Shown: piece after piece, positions 20,551-31,404 of the stretch
Layout of the letters: each line of letters starts with the position of its first letter
Position numbering within the stretch: the stretch's first letter is position 1
Assembly (NCBI GenBank): GCA_003427395.1
Contig: BFEA01000136.1
Coordinates: 2,643,751 to 2,683,556 of the forward strand
DNA length: 39,806 bases
From: Chara braunii
Taxonomy: Eukaryota; Streptophyta; Charophyceae; Charales; Characeae
Reading direction: 5' to 3'
Made by a program: the position numbers and the translations under genes
The notes under the pieces: model-generated
Databases searched by the model: none
Told to the model about the DNA's origin: nothing
Seen by the model: only the letters and a program-made list of their open reading frames with translations

Positions 20551-22479
20551 CTCTCCCGCGTAGCATGTCGTAGTCTCTCGTAGTCGGCGCGGTTATTCTC
20601 TTCCATCTCATCATTCAAAATTTCTCTCGTACAACCTTCTCGGTCATAATCCTTGGTGCTAGATTCTAACAACCATCTCACGTGCATCATACTTGAGGCA
20701 CACCGCGGACAGGGTAGAGGAAGGGGAGGTAGGACAGGAAAGGTTAAAGAGGAGCCATCAGTTAGGGCATGACGCTCTTATAGGTCAGAGGAGGAGGAGG
20801 AAGAAGAACCTAGAGTCTACGCGCACCTGAGGCCCTACTCACGTTATCCATCATCAGGGTGGTACGAGAAAACTCCATCCCTAGACAGAATGGAATACCT
20901 CCGAAAAAAAATTGATGCACGCTATAATACACCCAGTGCTTCTTCTCCCCCTTATATCCCTGGAGCTCCTTCCACCCCTGCAATAAGTAAGGCTACAGTG
21001 CCATCTCCACCGTCCCCTGTCCCATGTGTTGTTTCGCAACCTCATTATCCTGACCATTGTATTCTGTTCAGTATCTTTCTCCTTCTCTTTCCTTTCCAGT
21101 TGGAGCTCATGGCCGTCTTTTATGTCCTGTATAAGCATGACTTCTTCTTTGCTTTCTGAGTCTGATTTCGGCTCATAAGATTTCCAGTCCACTAACCATT
21201 CTATAGCGTCCCAGGCCTGAGAGTTTGGCTTCCTTAAGGCCAGAGACGCAGGTTCCCCGTGAACCAGGCCGCTTGTCGGCCACCAAATAAAATTTTAAGA
21301 AGGATTTTGTCTGAATGTTTGACTTGTTCAACCGCTGGCTTTTCACATGGAGATTACCTCAGCTCTTGATCAGGCATTTATGCCAAGGATGACCCCAGTA
21401 ACGGGGGTACTCAATCTGTCTGCCACGCTGGAAGTAGCGCATACCAAACCCTCTTTTCTGTTCTTTGGTCTGAGTGAGACGTCTTCTCAGCTTCTCAAGC
21501 ATCTGATGGGGATACCAAACCCTTGTTTTCTTTCTCTGGTCTGAGTGAGGCGTCTCCTCAACTTCTCAGACAAAAGGGAGGGGATACCAAACCCTTTTTC
21601 CTTTTCTCTGGTCTGGGAACTTCAGGTAAGTATTTGCATACCTGCAAAACAAGCAAGTCCCACAGACAACAACCATATCCCAGCAAACAGACCCTCTGAC
21701 AACCAGCAATCAAGTATTAATAAATTAAAATAAAATAAAAACCCATAAATAAAATAATAAATAATAATTAATACATAACAACTCTTCATACCCAGGATTT
21801 GTTGATTGCCTTGGTTTCGGTCCACCACTGGCCAGGAATGCCAGACGTCCCGTCAGTCAGACATACCTCATTCGGCCCGCCTCAGGCTAGGACTAGTCAG
21901 ACCATTTGTCTTGACAACCCCTTTGACATGCCTCCAGGTCATAACCAATCATACCCACTACTCGAGTATGGAAGCCCTTTGGCACTCCCGCCAGGACACC
22001 CAGACTATAGCGCGCCTGGTCACCCTATGACAGTAGACGTCCCGTGAGTCTGACTGTCCCGAATCCGGATTTGACCACTGGGGCCAGGGACCGGCTCACC
22101 TACCAGTTTTTGGTCAAGGGCGCTGGCTGCCCCGCCCAGATTTTTGAAAGTGGGACCCGGTCTAACCACAGTTCCAGGCTCGAGCGAACCTCATTGGGTT
22201 GCATCCTCTGACTACGGTAGGGTTTCAGCTAACCCCTTTCAGCCTCATAGGCCAGATCCCCGGAGTCTTAGCCTTGCTGACTACGGAATTCGACACTCGT
22301 GTCGGGGACCTGCTGACCCCACCATATTGCAACCTACTGCGGTAAGGCTCTGGCTGGCCCCGGCAATCAACGCATCCTTAGGTTAGAGAAGAAAACCCCA
22401 GGCACAGACAGTCAGGCAAGCATATCATAACCCACAAACAGACTGCCCACGCCCCACAACAGAACAAACATTCCTCAAG

Positions 22480-22880
22480 AGACTTTCCTTCGGTCTCAAG
22501 AGACACTGAATAATAACATGCTAGCCAACACTAAGGGTTCGCAAGAGACCTCCCTTCAGCCTCAAGCAAAGACTTAGTGCTAGCCCTAGAGAGGTCCCTT
22601 CCCTCAACTGGGATTTCTTTTCCAAGAGACGTCCCGTCAGTCTCAAGGAAATACTGAATCGCTGATCTCAGAGAGGTCCCTTCCCTCATCTGAGTGAAGG
22701 CATACCCTTAGCCAAAAAGCACGAAGTCCCTTTACTGACCACTCTCATTCAAGTAAAGCTGAACTTCTTTATGCCTGCCTTCGTCTGAATCTCTTGGATG
22801 GATAACTTAGTCAGAGACACGAAGTCCTTCTGCTCATAACTTTCAATCAGACAGAACTGAACTTCTTTATGTCTATCATG
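22480..22880. repeat. divergent repeats with GAGAC/GTCTC inverted boxes
   Basis: Units contain CAAGAGAC.TCCCTTC.G.CTCAAG, each with a small inverted GAGAC/GTCTC pair (about 22488, 22542, 22622). AGAGAGGTCCCTTCCCTCA recurs (22588, 22669). Two later units of about 100 bp end in CTGAACTTCTTTATG.CT (22750, 22857). No coding sense is seen. Confidence 0.6.
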
Positions 22881-23107
22881 CTTTCTCTCAATGATAACAA
22901 TAATACTGCTTATATCATTTGATGTGCCACAACCATGAATTTCTCAGATCTTGATACTGTGTCAATTCTCTCAGAACTGTACTCACAGTTACCCCCCCCA
23001 CTCTCAGGATTTGACACTCATGGAACGACTGCAGCACTGCGTCAAAGATATAATCTCATTAACTTAGTTGCTTGCTGAAATAGATAATGAAATGACTTTC
23101 TGGAAAC

Positions 23108-23173
23108 AGGAATACTGAAACTGAGATGCTAAGACTGAAGTACTGAAACTGAAATACTGAAACTGAAATGCTG
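23108..23173 (+). repeat. TACTGAAACTGAAA tandem array
   Basis: Units of about 16 bp (TACTGAAACTGAAA, TGCTGAATTGA) repeat four to five times about 100 bp past integrase. The same CTGA/TGCTG vocabulary dominates the LTR stretches 13180-14240 and 32670-33730, suggesting related simple-sequence expansion. Confidence 0.65.
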
Positions 23174-23270
23174 AATTGACTATGCAAGAATGATCATTGT
23201 CTGCTGATAACTGAGTCTCGTTGTCTCAGTGTCTTACTGTACTCTTTCTCAATCCTCTATGACTGTTCTC

Positions 23271-24881
23271 TTACTTGGATGGTTGACTTCTCTTTCCTCT
23301 CTTTGGGGTCACTGTAGAGATCAAGTCAGGGTCTCTGAAGATGAACTTACAAAGTATTGATCCTGACACCATGTCATAAACCCTGGATCCATCCATTTCT
23401 GACATCTCATAAACTTTGCCGTCTGCTTCTCCTGTAATTCTGTAAGGACCAAGCCATCTGGGCTCCAACCTTTTAGTCCATTGTGTCTTAAGAGAACTGT
23501 CAAACAGAAGGACAACATCTCCAATTTTCAATTTCTCTTTTTTTATATATCTTTTCTTGTTCCAACTTTCTTGATCCGATAGGCTGCTGGATGTCATTCT
23601 CTCTGCTGCATTCATCACTGCCTGATCAACTTCAGATATCTGCCTCATTCTAATATGAAGGAGTTCTGAAATAAAATAATCTCTGTCACTTTCTTGACTT
23701 GACCATGTCTTGACAATACTCTCAATTGGTAATGTAGCATATTGGTCGTACCACAGAGTAAAAAGTGCATAACCAGTAGTTCTCTTGACAGTGATATTAT
23801 CAGCATATACAACAGCTCTTAACACCTTTGGCCAGTTACTGAGTTTCCCTTCACACAACTTGGCTAATGAATCTTCCAGAGTTATGTAGCCTCTTTCAAT
23901 AGGTGCATTCGCTTGAGGATGGTAAGTAGTCACATACCGAATTCTGATACCCAATCTGAGTGTAACTCTTCTGACGACCTCATTTCTGAATTCTGATCCT
24001 CTGTCTGAGACAAATTCTCTGATAAATGGATACCTGAGATAAACTTCCTCTATCCAATCAGCCACTTGCTCGGCTGTCTTCCTTTTTAGAGCTTTTGCCT
24101 CAACGTATCCAGAGAAATGATCTCTCATGTTTAGTATGTATCTCATCCCACCCTTGCCTGAAGGCATAGTGATGAGATCCAGATGAACTCAACTCCCTGG
24201 CTCTACCAGGATCATAGGGAACAGGGGCTCAATCATTTTTGTGGTAGATCTCTTCTGACATAAGACACATGACTTACAGTACCTGAAAATCATGTCTCTC
24301 ATGCCAGGCCAGAAGTAAAGTTTGACAGTCTTGGAGTAGGTTGCCTCGGCAGCCCTGTGGCCACCGGCAACCCCCTCATGTAGAGCAGCGATTATCTCTG
24401 ACTGCCTCTCTTTATCACAGACCACTCTTAGTGGAGGCAGACCTCCCTTACCATCCACAAAGAGATGTCCTCTTTTTAGTCTGAATTTCTTCCTTGAATC
24501 TTTATAGTAATATTCTTTTAGCTGCTCCTTTTCCATCTTTCGGCCAATCTCTTGATAGTTTTCATCATATTCTTCAACGAAGAAAAATATATCCTCTTCC
24601 TTCTTTTCACTCTCTTCGTCTTCCTTTGGACCTGAACTTTCCCCAACCTCATGAGCAGCTACTGCTGCAGCATTGACTTTAGCATACCAATCATTTGGTT
24701 CATCTTCCTCTTCTTTCCCAAGAATCGATTCGTAAATGTACGCACTAGGGATCTCTCGCCAGTTGTCTATTTCTTCTGGCCATGGACTCCACTTGTAGGA
24801 GCATGGCACCTCGTAGTCCTCATCATCTTTCTCATTAAGGAAATTATCAACATAGGCAGATTCTTCAATTGTTTCATTCAC
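23271..24881 (-). pseudogene. int: integrase of the LTR element
   Basis: The N-terminal half (24189-24881) has an acidic linker and the H2C2 zinc-binding region ALHEGVAGGHRAAEATYSK ... WPGM ... CKSCVLCQ. A TGA at 24189 follows EPGS, and the frame resumes with VHLDLITMPSG, holding the first catalytic Asp. The second Asp is in VSDRGSEF (24003-24005) and the Glu in NAPIERGY (23895-23897), exactly 35 residues apart (D-D-35-E). The C-terminus has RWLGPYRI, a GPY/F-type module, and no chromodomain is visible. Apart from the single stop the catalytic triad is preserved, making this the best-kept enzyme of the element. Confidence 0.9.
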
Positions 24882-25130
24882 ATCTTCTTTTTCTTCTTCT
24901 CGCCACTCAATTCGGCTTAAACCATCCGCTCTGTTTTTCTCGGTGGGTATCTTTTCCAGCTTAAAATCATATGTCCAGATAAAAAAGATTCATCTGTTGA
25001 CTGTTGGATCTACCTGTTGGTGCTTTTTAATAACACCAATCACAGCAGATGCATTAGTCCTCAGGATGAATCTCCTTCCTAAGACGTAGTGCCTGAGGCT
25101 ATGGATGATTGAAAGTAGCTCTTTCCTGAA
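24882..25130 (-). pseudogene. RNase H C-terminal part, between stops
   Basis: Reading on past the TAA at 25131 in the same frame gives FRKELLSIIHSLRHYVLG, ILRTNASAVIGVIKKHQQ, VDPTVNR, a TGA where a Trp is usual, IFFIWTYDFKLEKIP and NRADGLSRIEW. This is the typical Ty3/gypsy RNase H end leading into integrase. It contains no start of its own and is simply the missing middle of pol. It accounts for the apparent gap between the RT and integrase frames. Confidence 0.8.
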
Positions 25131-26507
25131 TTAGGTGTAGCCTTTTTCAGTAGAATTGAGGGTTCTGTTTTCAAATCTTAGAGGTCTTTCCCTCTCATTT
25201 TCATCTTTCTGTATAAGTACTTCACCCAGAGCAACTGGTCCTCCATCCGCCTCAATGATGAAAGGTCTTGTCTCCTCATCATCATAATATGGCACACCCA
25301 ACACTACACCACCGTCTCTTAGTTTTTCTTGCAATGTTTCTGTTGCAGCTTGTCTTTTATCATTCCATGCTAAGTTAGCCCCTTGTCTTACCATTTCCCT
25401 CAGAGGTTCTGCAAGGGCAGCAAAATTAGGAATAAAAATCCTCCAGAATCCACAGACTCCGAAGAAGCTTCTGACATCTGTCACTCTTTTGAGAGGCAAA
25501 GGCCAGTTCAAGATCTTGTCTATCTTCTTGGGATCTGGACTCCTACCCTTGGAGAAGCACCTAAAGCCCAAGATTATCACTTCTAGTTGAAAGAGAAGGG
25601 ACTTTGGTCCACTGGCAGTCAGATTATACTTCCGAAGTCTTTCTAGGACCATCTTTACTCCTTCAGCATGTTCCCAGACAAACTTTCTGACTCCTCCTGC
25701 GACCAAAGTTTCATCTTTTACCAAGGGTTCTTTTACAAGAATATCATCAATCGAGGGACTGGTTATTTCAAGGGAAATATCCTGCATGACTTTGATCATA
25801 TCCCTTTGAACTACTGCCACTCCGTTAGTCCAGCCCTGAGGTACCATGCACATCTGAACAAGCCCCCTTGGCGTGTGCATGACAGTCATAGGCCGGCTAG
25901 TGGGATCAATAGGGAACTCATCGTAGCCAGAATACAGGTCAACTAGAGAATAAATACATCGACAAGCAAAAGATTCAGCGAGGAGATCAGCATTAGGAAG
26001 ACTACCTGCATCACGTACCGTCACAGAATTAAGCTTCTGAAGCTTCTGTATTCATCATAGCCCGCCCCCTGGTTTCCAGAAACAAAACCAGTGGTTAGCA
26101 TACGGTCCATCAGCAGGTTCGGCAACATTAGATGCAATTTTTTTGTTTAGATACTTCACAACTTCTGCCTCTTCCTTCAAGGCATACTTGGTTGGTCTAT
26201 TATTCCATGAAACATGATCAACTGTCCATATCTTGGCCATCTTAATCATGTCCACGTCCAACCGTCCTCTCTCTTCATCATTAAAGGAGAAGGCACCAGA
26301 GAATTCTTGACACATTTTGAAGATATATTCCTTCTCTTTAGGCAGGATAAACTGATCCGAGTCTATCTTCATTGTGTCAAACCTTTCTTTGGTAACCCTA
26401 TTCTCCAGTTTTACTGATTCCCTCAATGCCCTTATAATTTTCCTTTCCTTTTCCAATGCTTCATCATAATCTTTCTCTATTAGGACTGTCACTGAGTTTT
26501 TCTTCAC
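25131..26507 (-). pseudogene. pol: reverse transcriptase and start of RNase H
   Basis: The N-terminal part (26055-26507) ends in ANHWFCFWKPGGG, then two adjacent TGA codons. The next frame (25131-26024) has TVRDAGSLPNADLL, motif A SLVDLYSGYDEFPID, motif B MVPQGWTNGVA and the catalytic SIDDILVK (Asp pair at 25743-25748, replacing the usual Y-x-D-D start). The connection region carries LGFRCFSKGRSPDP and FFGVCGFWRIFIPNFA. RNase H begins with RPFIIEADGGPVALGEVL. This matches Ty3/gypsy RT-RH. Both catalytic aspartates are intact, but stops at both ends break the enzyme. Confidence 0.9.
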
Positions 26508-26683
26508 CCCCTTGGGCTTGTATTTTCTTTTTGACCCAGTGGCTATTTTCCTAAAAAAAGGTGAGTCGATGCAAATCTCAATTTTATCTTTCCACCTTTA
26601 GCAGACTCTACAACTTTCTTGAAGGCTTCAATTTGCCTGTCCTCATCCTCAAGTTTACCACGGGCTTTTATCATTTTCGAAAC

Positions 26684-27724
26684 TTAATCGATTCCCACAG
26701 AAATCTCTTCTTTTGCTTCTCGTTTTCCTTCTTCCTTTAGTTTCCTAACCTTTTCAGCAGATTCTTCCCTTCTGATCGACTTAGCAGATAGTTGATGCTT
26801 GAAGTCATTTTTCGTACTGACCATAAAGGTCTGCTCTTGAGCAGTTCCGGGGTCCTGTAGACTGATCCAAGATGACCCCTCATGACTGAAAAATTGGACT
26901 GCCTCCATCCTATGCAAGAATGGAGTTCCCACGATACAGTCATGATCCAGATCCGACACTAAAAAACCCAGTAATTCCACAGTCATTGTCCCGACCCCGA
27001 TAGACATATTATTAATAAATCCTGCCACAAACAACTCTCCTGCAATATTACTCAGTACATTTTGTGCAGGTCTATCGATAGATAAATTACATGATTTCAT
27101 CGTTCTTCGTGAAAGAAGTATCATCTCTGCCCCATAATCTACTAGGGCTAGAATCTTCACTTGATTAATGCAAATTGTAAGATGCCCACAACCCATGGTT
27201 GCAAATCTCATCTTGCAACCTGGTAGTGATCTATTCACTTGGTTGGGAAAGACTGACCCCAAATAATTAACTTTCATATTTTTCTTCTCAATTAACATTT
27301 TAAACTTTTCTCTCAGTTTGGGTGCAAGTGTCACTGCTTCCTTGAAAGACAGTGTCACTTCCATTTCTTACAGCATCTTAGCAATTACATCAGAAATCAC
27401 AGTCCCATCATCCAAATCACTCTTAAGAATACATTTTTTCTTTCTCCCTTGTTCATTCTTTTCCTGTGAACGCTCCGGTTCAGGATCATCAAGGATGTCG
27501 ATAAGTGATTCCTCAGCCTTCTTTCTTTTCTTTTCTTCTATCATTTGAGGTGTCATACGGGTTTGATGGTTCCTTACTTCACCAACCCTGACACTAGGTT
27601 CCATGATATGTTCTGGGGGTAGATCACCATGGAATGACATCATGTTAGCCAGGAGATGAGCCATTTCATTGGAAGAGGACTCTACTAACCCAGAAGGATC
27701 CTGGAAAGTAGGGTTCTTTCCCAA
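26684..27724 (-). pseudogene. pro: aspartic protease region of pol
   Basis: An open frame (27368-27724) rich in Lys/Glu links gag to protease. The protease frame (26684-27364) contains LALVDYGAEM, corresponding to the retropepsin active site hydrophobic-D-S/T-G-A, and later DHDCIVGTPFLHRMEAV, typical of its C-terminal part. The active-site Ser/Thr is Tyr (codon TAT at 27134-27136), which should abolish or cripple proteolysis. A TAA separates the two frames at about 27368. The enzyme would cut Gag-Pol into mature proteins in a working relative. Confidence 0.8.
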
Positions 27725-29005
27725 TGGAGACTCACTTGTTGATGCCTCGCTAGGCTCACATTCTGTCGGTGCAAATACAGCTCAATCGTGATACAAGAGT
27801 CACTCGCTCTTTGTACTAGTTCATTAGGCAAGTCTCCAATGAGGAGATGAACATTCACATTGGTCTTTCTCTTCTTCTTAATTTCCCATCTTTTCATCAT
27901 GTTTAAGAGCAAGAAGCCTCATACCTCCCGGATGTCTGGGGTCCAACTTATTCCATTAGCTATCACAGACATGACCCTTTGCATCTTTCTTTGCCACCCC
28001 ACTCCTTACATCCTCCTCAAGAGGCTTGCAATAGGTGATAGTGTGACCTCCTTCACCACAATAGTAACAGACAAAGCTCCTCTTAGAACGCTCATCATAC
28101 TTCCTTCTTTCTCTGTTTCCCCTGTCACCATTCTTTCCATTCTTTTGGGATCTAGAGGAGTCTCCCTTCTTACCACAGCCGTCATTGTCGTCGTCATCAT
28201 CATCATCCTCTTCACTGTCGGCTTTCTTCTTTCCCCTGTCATCCACAGCATGAGTTGCAGGTCTTGCAGGCATAAAGTTAGTCATCACTTTGTGAAGAAT
28301 ATTCTCAGCAGTCAGACTGCTTCCTCTGTTCATTCCATTCTTAGTTTTTCAATCCTTGGTCAAAGTACTGATCTGATCCAGTGATCATTTCTTATGGAAG
28401 ACAGTAGGCAGAGTTCTTATAATTGCAACCATTTCATCCCATCTGAGAGGATAGTGCTGAGCTTGATTAAGAACTGCTTGCCTTTCAGTGTCAGTAAAAT
28501 TTGTCAAAAATATATGGCATCTATGGGCTTCATCCAAATATGGAATTCTTTTTGTTGTTCGGATAAAGGTCTGAAGAAAAACATTGCAGGTGTCATATTT
28601 AGCTCTTCTGATGTTGAGTAAATCCTTAGTTGTGGTTGGAACTGAATCTTTCTCAAATTATTTTTCCAGTCTCTCTTTGACCTCTTCCCAAGTAGTGACA
28701 CCTTCCATTAGCTCCTGAAGTGTTAACCTTGAGTCAGTATCACAGTAAGATAGAAGGTGCTTTAGCCGTTGCTTATCTGTCCAGCCATAGCTGAGTCCAA
28801 ATAACTCATACTCATCCAAGAAATCATTAACTTGTGGCCCTCTAAAGCATGGTATTCTCTCATCTGGTCTTTTTGCTCTTGCAATGTCTGACCCTCCTTT
28901 GATTGTGTCAACTCTCTCGACCAACTCTCGTATAACCCCAACCAAGGCCTCCTCATTAGTCCCTGCAGACGAACTTGGTCTGTTTCGTCCTGCCATTTTA
29001 ACCAT
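27685..29005 (-). pseudogene. gag: gag (capsid/nucleocapsid) of the LTR element
   Basis: Starts at ATG (29003-29005). The first 115 codons show a gag capsid-like region: a Ser-rich N-terminus, a helix (EALVGVIRELVERVDTI), RIPCFRGPQVNDFLDEYELF and TDKQRLKHLLSYCDTDSRLT. A TAA at about 28658 and further stops near 28386 and 28350 break the frame. After them come an acidic run (EEDDDDDDDND, 28181-28213) and one CCHC zinc knuckle, CYYCGEGGHTITYC (28028-28069; C-x2-C-x4-H-x4-C), which binds RNA during packaging. The stretch 27685-27912 continues in another frame with no domain recognised. All breaks are consistent with point decay of a single gag-pol. Confidence 0.8.
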
Positions 29006-29121
29006 AAACTTTCTCGGGTATTTTCTTTTTTTTCTCTGTCACTCTTATCCTCTTTTTCCCTCGTTCATCAATCTCTCACTCTTCTCGCAAGGGATACAGA
29101 CTCGTTTCTTTCTTTTCTTAT

Positions 29122-29337
29122 CTACTCTACCCCTTGTGAATTTTGTGCATAAAGAGCATAAGCAATAACAGATTGGGTTGTAATCAAAGGTAATGCAATT
29201 CTTCTCAGCCTTCCAATGTAGTCTTTAATCAGTTCTCTCTCATCATCTCTACTCAATCTTCTGTTATACCCCTTTATGGTACCCCGAATCATAAAATACC
29301 GAGTCTGGTCTATGATCTCATAATCAAATTGGATCAC
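29122..29337 (-). CDS. leader frame A4 (unrecognised A-type module)
   Basis: Seventy-one-codon frame starting at GTG directly after the stop of A3 and ending about 115 bases before the gag ATG. It carries the A signature (RGTIKGYNRRLSRDDERELI, then ALPLITTQSVIAYALYAQ) and is shorter at the C-terminus than A1. Lack of an ATG makes independent translation doubtful. It may be the end of a once-continuous polyprotein or an exon. Confidence 0.4.
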   Translation of the reverse strand: MIQFDYEIIDQTRYFMIRGTIKGYNRRLSRDDERELIKDYIGRLRRIALPLITTQSVIAYALYAQNSQGVE

Positions 29338-29628
29338 TTACAAACTGTTGCTGATCCTTATAGCAAAGGAGACTCGTTCCCGAGAAACGTGGTATGATAT
29401 TCTCTCCACAGTCCTCACTTTCACTACCTTTAATGAATAGCTTATCTCAGTCTGATCCGTGACAATTCTCAGGGCAGAGTCTTTCATTCGATCAAAGAAA
29501 GGTTGCAAAAACTCAAACTCGTCCAAGGTAGATAGGTTCCTATCGGAGATTCGAAGGGTCCCTTCTACCTTAATCAATCTACCCTCCAACACAACACTCA
29601 GTGTCAGCTGCTCAGTCAAGCTCGACAT
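29338..29628 (-). CDS. leader frame A3 (unrecognised A-type module)
   Basis: ATG-started frame of 96 codons. Features shared with A4 are ..VEGTLRISDRNLSTLDEFE against ..IRGTIKGYNRRLSRDDERE, then a helix ending in ALRIVTDQTEISYSLKVV. The latter also resembles ALEIVKDQKFVAYTVYFY in A1 of the LTR. The frame stops immediately before A4 begins (TAA then GTG with no gap). Composition is typical of a small soluble protein, with no signal peptide or membrane segment. Function and expression unknown. Confidence 0.45.
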   Translation of the reverse strand: MSSLTEQLTLSVVLEGRLIKVEGTLRISDRNLSTLDEFEFLQPFFDRMKDSALRIVTDQTEISYSLKVVKVRTVERISYHVSRERVSFAIRISNSL

Positions 29629-29708
29629 TGCTGAACATCATAGGCAATATCTAAATAGTAAATCTCTGGTTGAACGTAATCAGGAGCTTACCCCTCATAG
29701 TATCCGGG

Positions 29709-30188
29709 TTACTGAGAGTATTTTTCTTCGTCCCTCTTCACTTTCCATACAAACTTTATCATAGCATACCAAACATTCCTTGGGAATGTGAGTCCCTCAA
29801 CAGGTGGTGGCGGTATCCCAACAAAAGGTCAGACATAAGTACTAAAAGATAAACTTTTCCCCTCTCGCTCTAATCTTCTTTTTTCATCATGCACAAGATT
29901 TGATGCTCGCTGCCAATACACACCTTTTCTGCACTCCTCCAACCTTTGCTTTGACTCGTAAATCTCAATATTATACTCATCAAGATCAATAAAATAACAA
30001 GTAAGGACATACAGACTGTCCTGTTCTTGTCCTAATCTCTTTATGGCTTCATACCTCACGATCTCATAAGGGATTACAACCCTACCCGCTATAAAATTAA
30101 GAAAGTTCAACAACTTGTCTAATTCGGCCTTACTCAGCCCTTCATGACCCCTGGTCAGTCTAAGCTTAGATTTCTCTCTCAAGGGCAC
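29709..30188 (-). pseudogene. leader frame B4 (B-type module, one internal stop)
   Basis: The frame shows VVIPYEIVRYEAIKRLGQEQ, LYVLTCYFIDLDEYNIEIY, a basic/acidic helical stretch (SNLVHDEKRRLERE), a TGA after STYV, then GIPPPPVEGLTF...WYAMIKFVWKVKRDE to a TAA. The order and spacing of motifs equal those in B3. The conserved hydrophobic-strand / charged-helix / W-A-x-IKF pattern implies a folded domain of about 150 residues. I do not recognise it. It has no upstream in-frame ATG that I can support. Confidence 0.45.
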
Positions 30189-30202
30189 ATAGCGTCATGT
30201 CA

Positions 30203-30694
30203 TCAGGCTCTTTGACCTCTTTTCACTCTCTGGGCAAACTTAATCACCGCAAACCAATCATCTTTTGAGAAATTTATATCGGGTAAGGGAGGAGCTGGAA
30301 ATCCCTCGAAGACAGTAAATTGAGTACATCCAGTAAAACACTTATGCTCTCTCTCAAGCCTCTCTCTCTCTTTCAATACGACTTCTTCCTCAAATCCCCA
30401 GCATCTCTCATATACTGCATCAGCACTTCTTTCCTTTGGAACATAAATTCTTACATGTTACACTTCCAGGTCTGTGAAATAGAATGTCAGTACATATAAT
30501 CGTTCCTGTTCCCATCCACTCTCGACCATCTCATACCTGACAACTTCATATGGGAATGCCTCTCTCTTGCTTAGAGTGTTCAGCGCCCTTCGGAGACATT
30601 CGACCTTCTCTTGATTCGGACTCGAACCTCTGCCAAAATTTGACCTTCTTTGTCTGATTACTTCTGCTGAAATCTCTTCAGCTCTCACGACCAC
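30203..30694 (-). pseudogene. leader frame B3 (B-type module, one internal stop)
   Basis: The frame shows EAFPYEVVRYEMVESGWEQ, then RLYVLTFYFTDLEV, then a TAA (30458-30460). It continues in the same frame with HVRIYVPKE, a charged coiled-coil-like segment (LKERERLEREHK) and the C-terminal motif GFPAPPLPDINF...WFAVIKFAQRVKRG. Apart from the stop it parallels B4 over its whole length of about 160 codons, so I regard the two as paralogues. It begins with GTG rather than ATG in this frame, and an ATG 26 bases upstream (30720-30722) is in another frame, suggesting a frameshift. Function unknown. Confidence 0.45.
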
Positions 30695-30737
30695 CGTTTC
30701 TTTTCTCCCTTGTCAACACCATGTTGATTATCGGCAG

Positions 30738-31184
30738 TCAGTTAGTCCCATCACAATAGCTGTCAGGTATAGGAGGGATTGGAACAGTCTTGTATGTTAC
30801 TGGCATTATACTCTATTCCACTTTCTTCTTTTGCTTGATCAAGTCTGTCTTTTCGTCATAGACAAATTGGATCACGATCTCCCATAACCAATTAAAATTC
30901 TCACCATCATTGCTGCCTCCTTCCTTGACATAGGGGCGGATATCATAGATATCTCCCTCCAATAAATGAGTCAGCACTACGCAGATGGTTGTGCCACAAG
31001 AATGATAGCCCCAACAAGCCTCATACCTGTAAGGAAATATCCCTCTTGTGGTAAATTTAGACAATCTTTCAGAACACCATCGACCAGCATTTGTCTTGAT
31101 TCGTCTCACTTTCTTCCTTTCAATTCCCTTTAGTGTATTGAGAGATAATTGGGCATACCTGGTGTCAAGCTTGATTCTCTCCAT
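30738..31184 (-). pseudogene. leader frame B2 (unrecognised B-type module)
   Basis: First frame downstream of the primer-binding site, starting at ATG (31184). The 123-codon frame has a basic N-terminus (ERKKVRRIK), then the B signature: GIFPYRYEACWGYHSCGT, TICVVLTHLLEGDIYDIRPY, an aromatic/acidic helix (NFNWLWEIVIQFVYDEKTDL) and a charged end. After a stop at 30813 the similarity continues (TVPIPPIPD), matching the PP.PD motif of the other B modules, so the stop probably truncates the original frame. No known domain is recognised and no catalytic motif is apparent. The position between PBS and gag is where some plant elements carry extra ORFs. Confidence 0.45.
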
Positions 31185-31404
31185 TCAATAATATCAATCT
31201 TTTTTTTCCCGATCCAGTGTGGTACCTCACACAAGGAAGAAATAAATCACAGTTAGCAGTCGTGATTCTCAAGAAAATCGGGACTTAAATGAGAATAATA
31301 GAATTAACATGAAGCTCAAGAAATACCAACTGTTTTCACGTCCTAATCCAAACTCAAAGATGATGATGACCCAGGTTCGTTCCGGACACGAAAAATTTTT
31401 CATG

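Larger units (their letters stand above)
20234..23270. other. 3' internal region of the element, repeat-rich, no gene
   Basis: Between the end of integrase and the polypurine-like site there are 3 kb without a convincing gene. I see a 22-bp-period degenerate minisatellite (about 20393-20550), a purine-rich stretch (20690-20810) and three imperfect GGGATACCAAACCC-containing units (about 21436-21615). Three AGACGTCCCGTCAGTC-like boxes (21843, 22033, 22626), GAGAC/GTCTC-bearing repeats (22480-22880) and a TACTGAAACTGAAA array (23108-23173) follow. A charged frame at 20881-21192 (minus; WKSYEPKSDSESKEE) could be a relic, but I cannot support it. Confidence 0.6.

Noticed and set aside
20881-21192. 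103-codon minus-strand frame downstream of integrase as an extra 3' gene
   Set aside because: Begins at a non-ATG codon, second half is basic low complexity, and no similarity to known late or env-like proteins or to modules A/B was seen.
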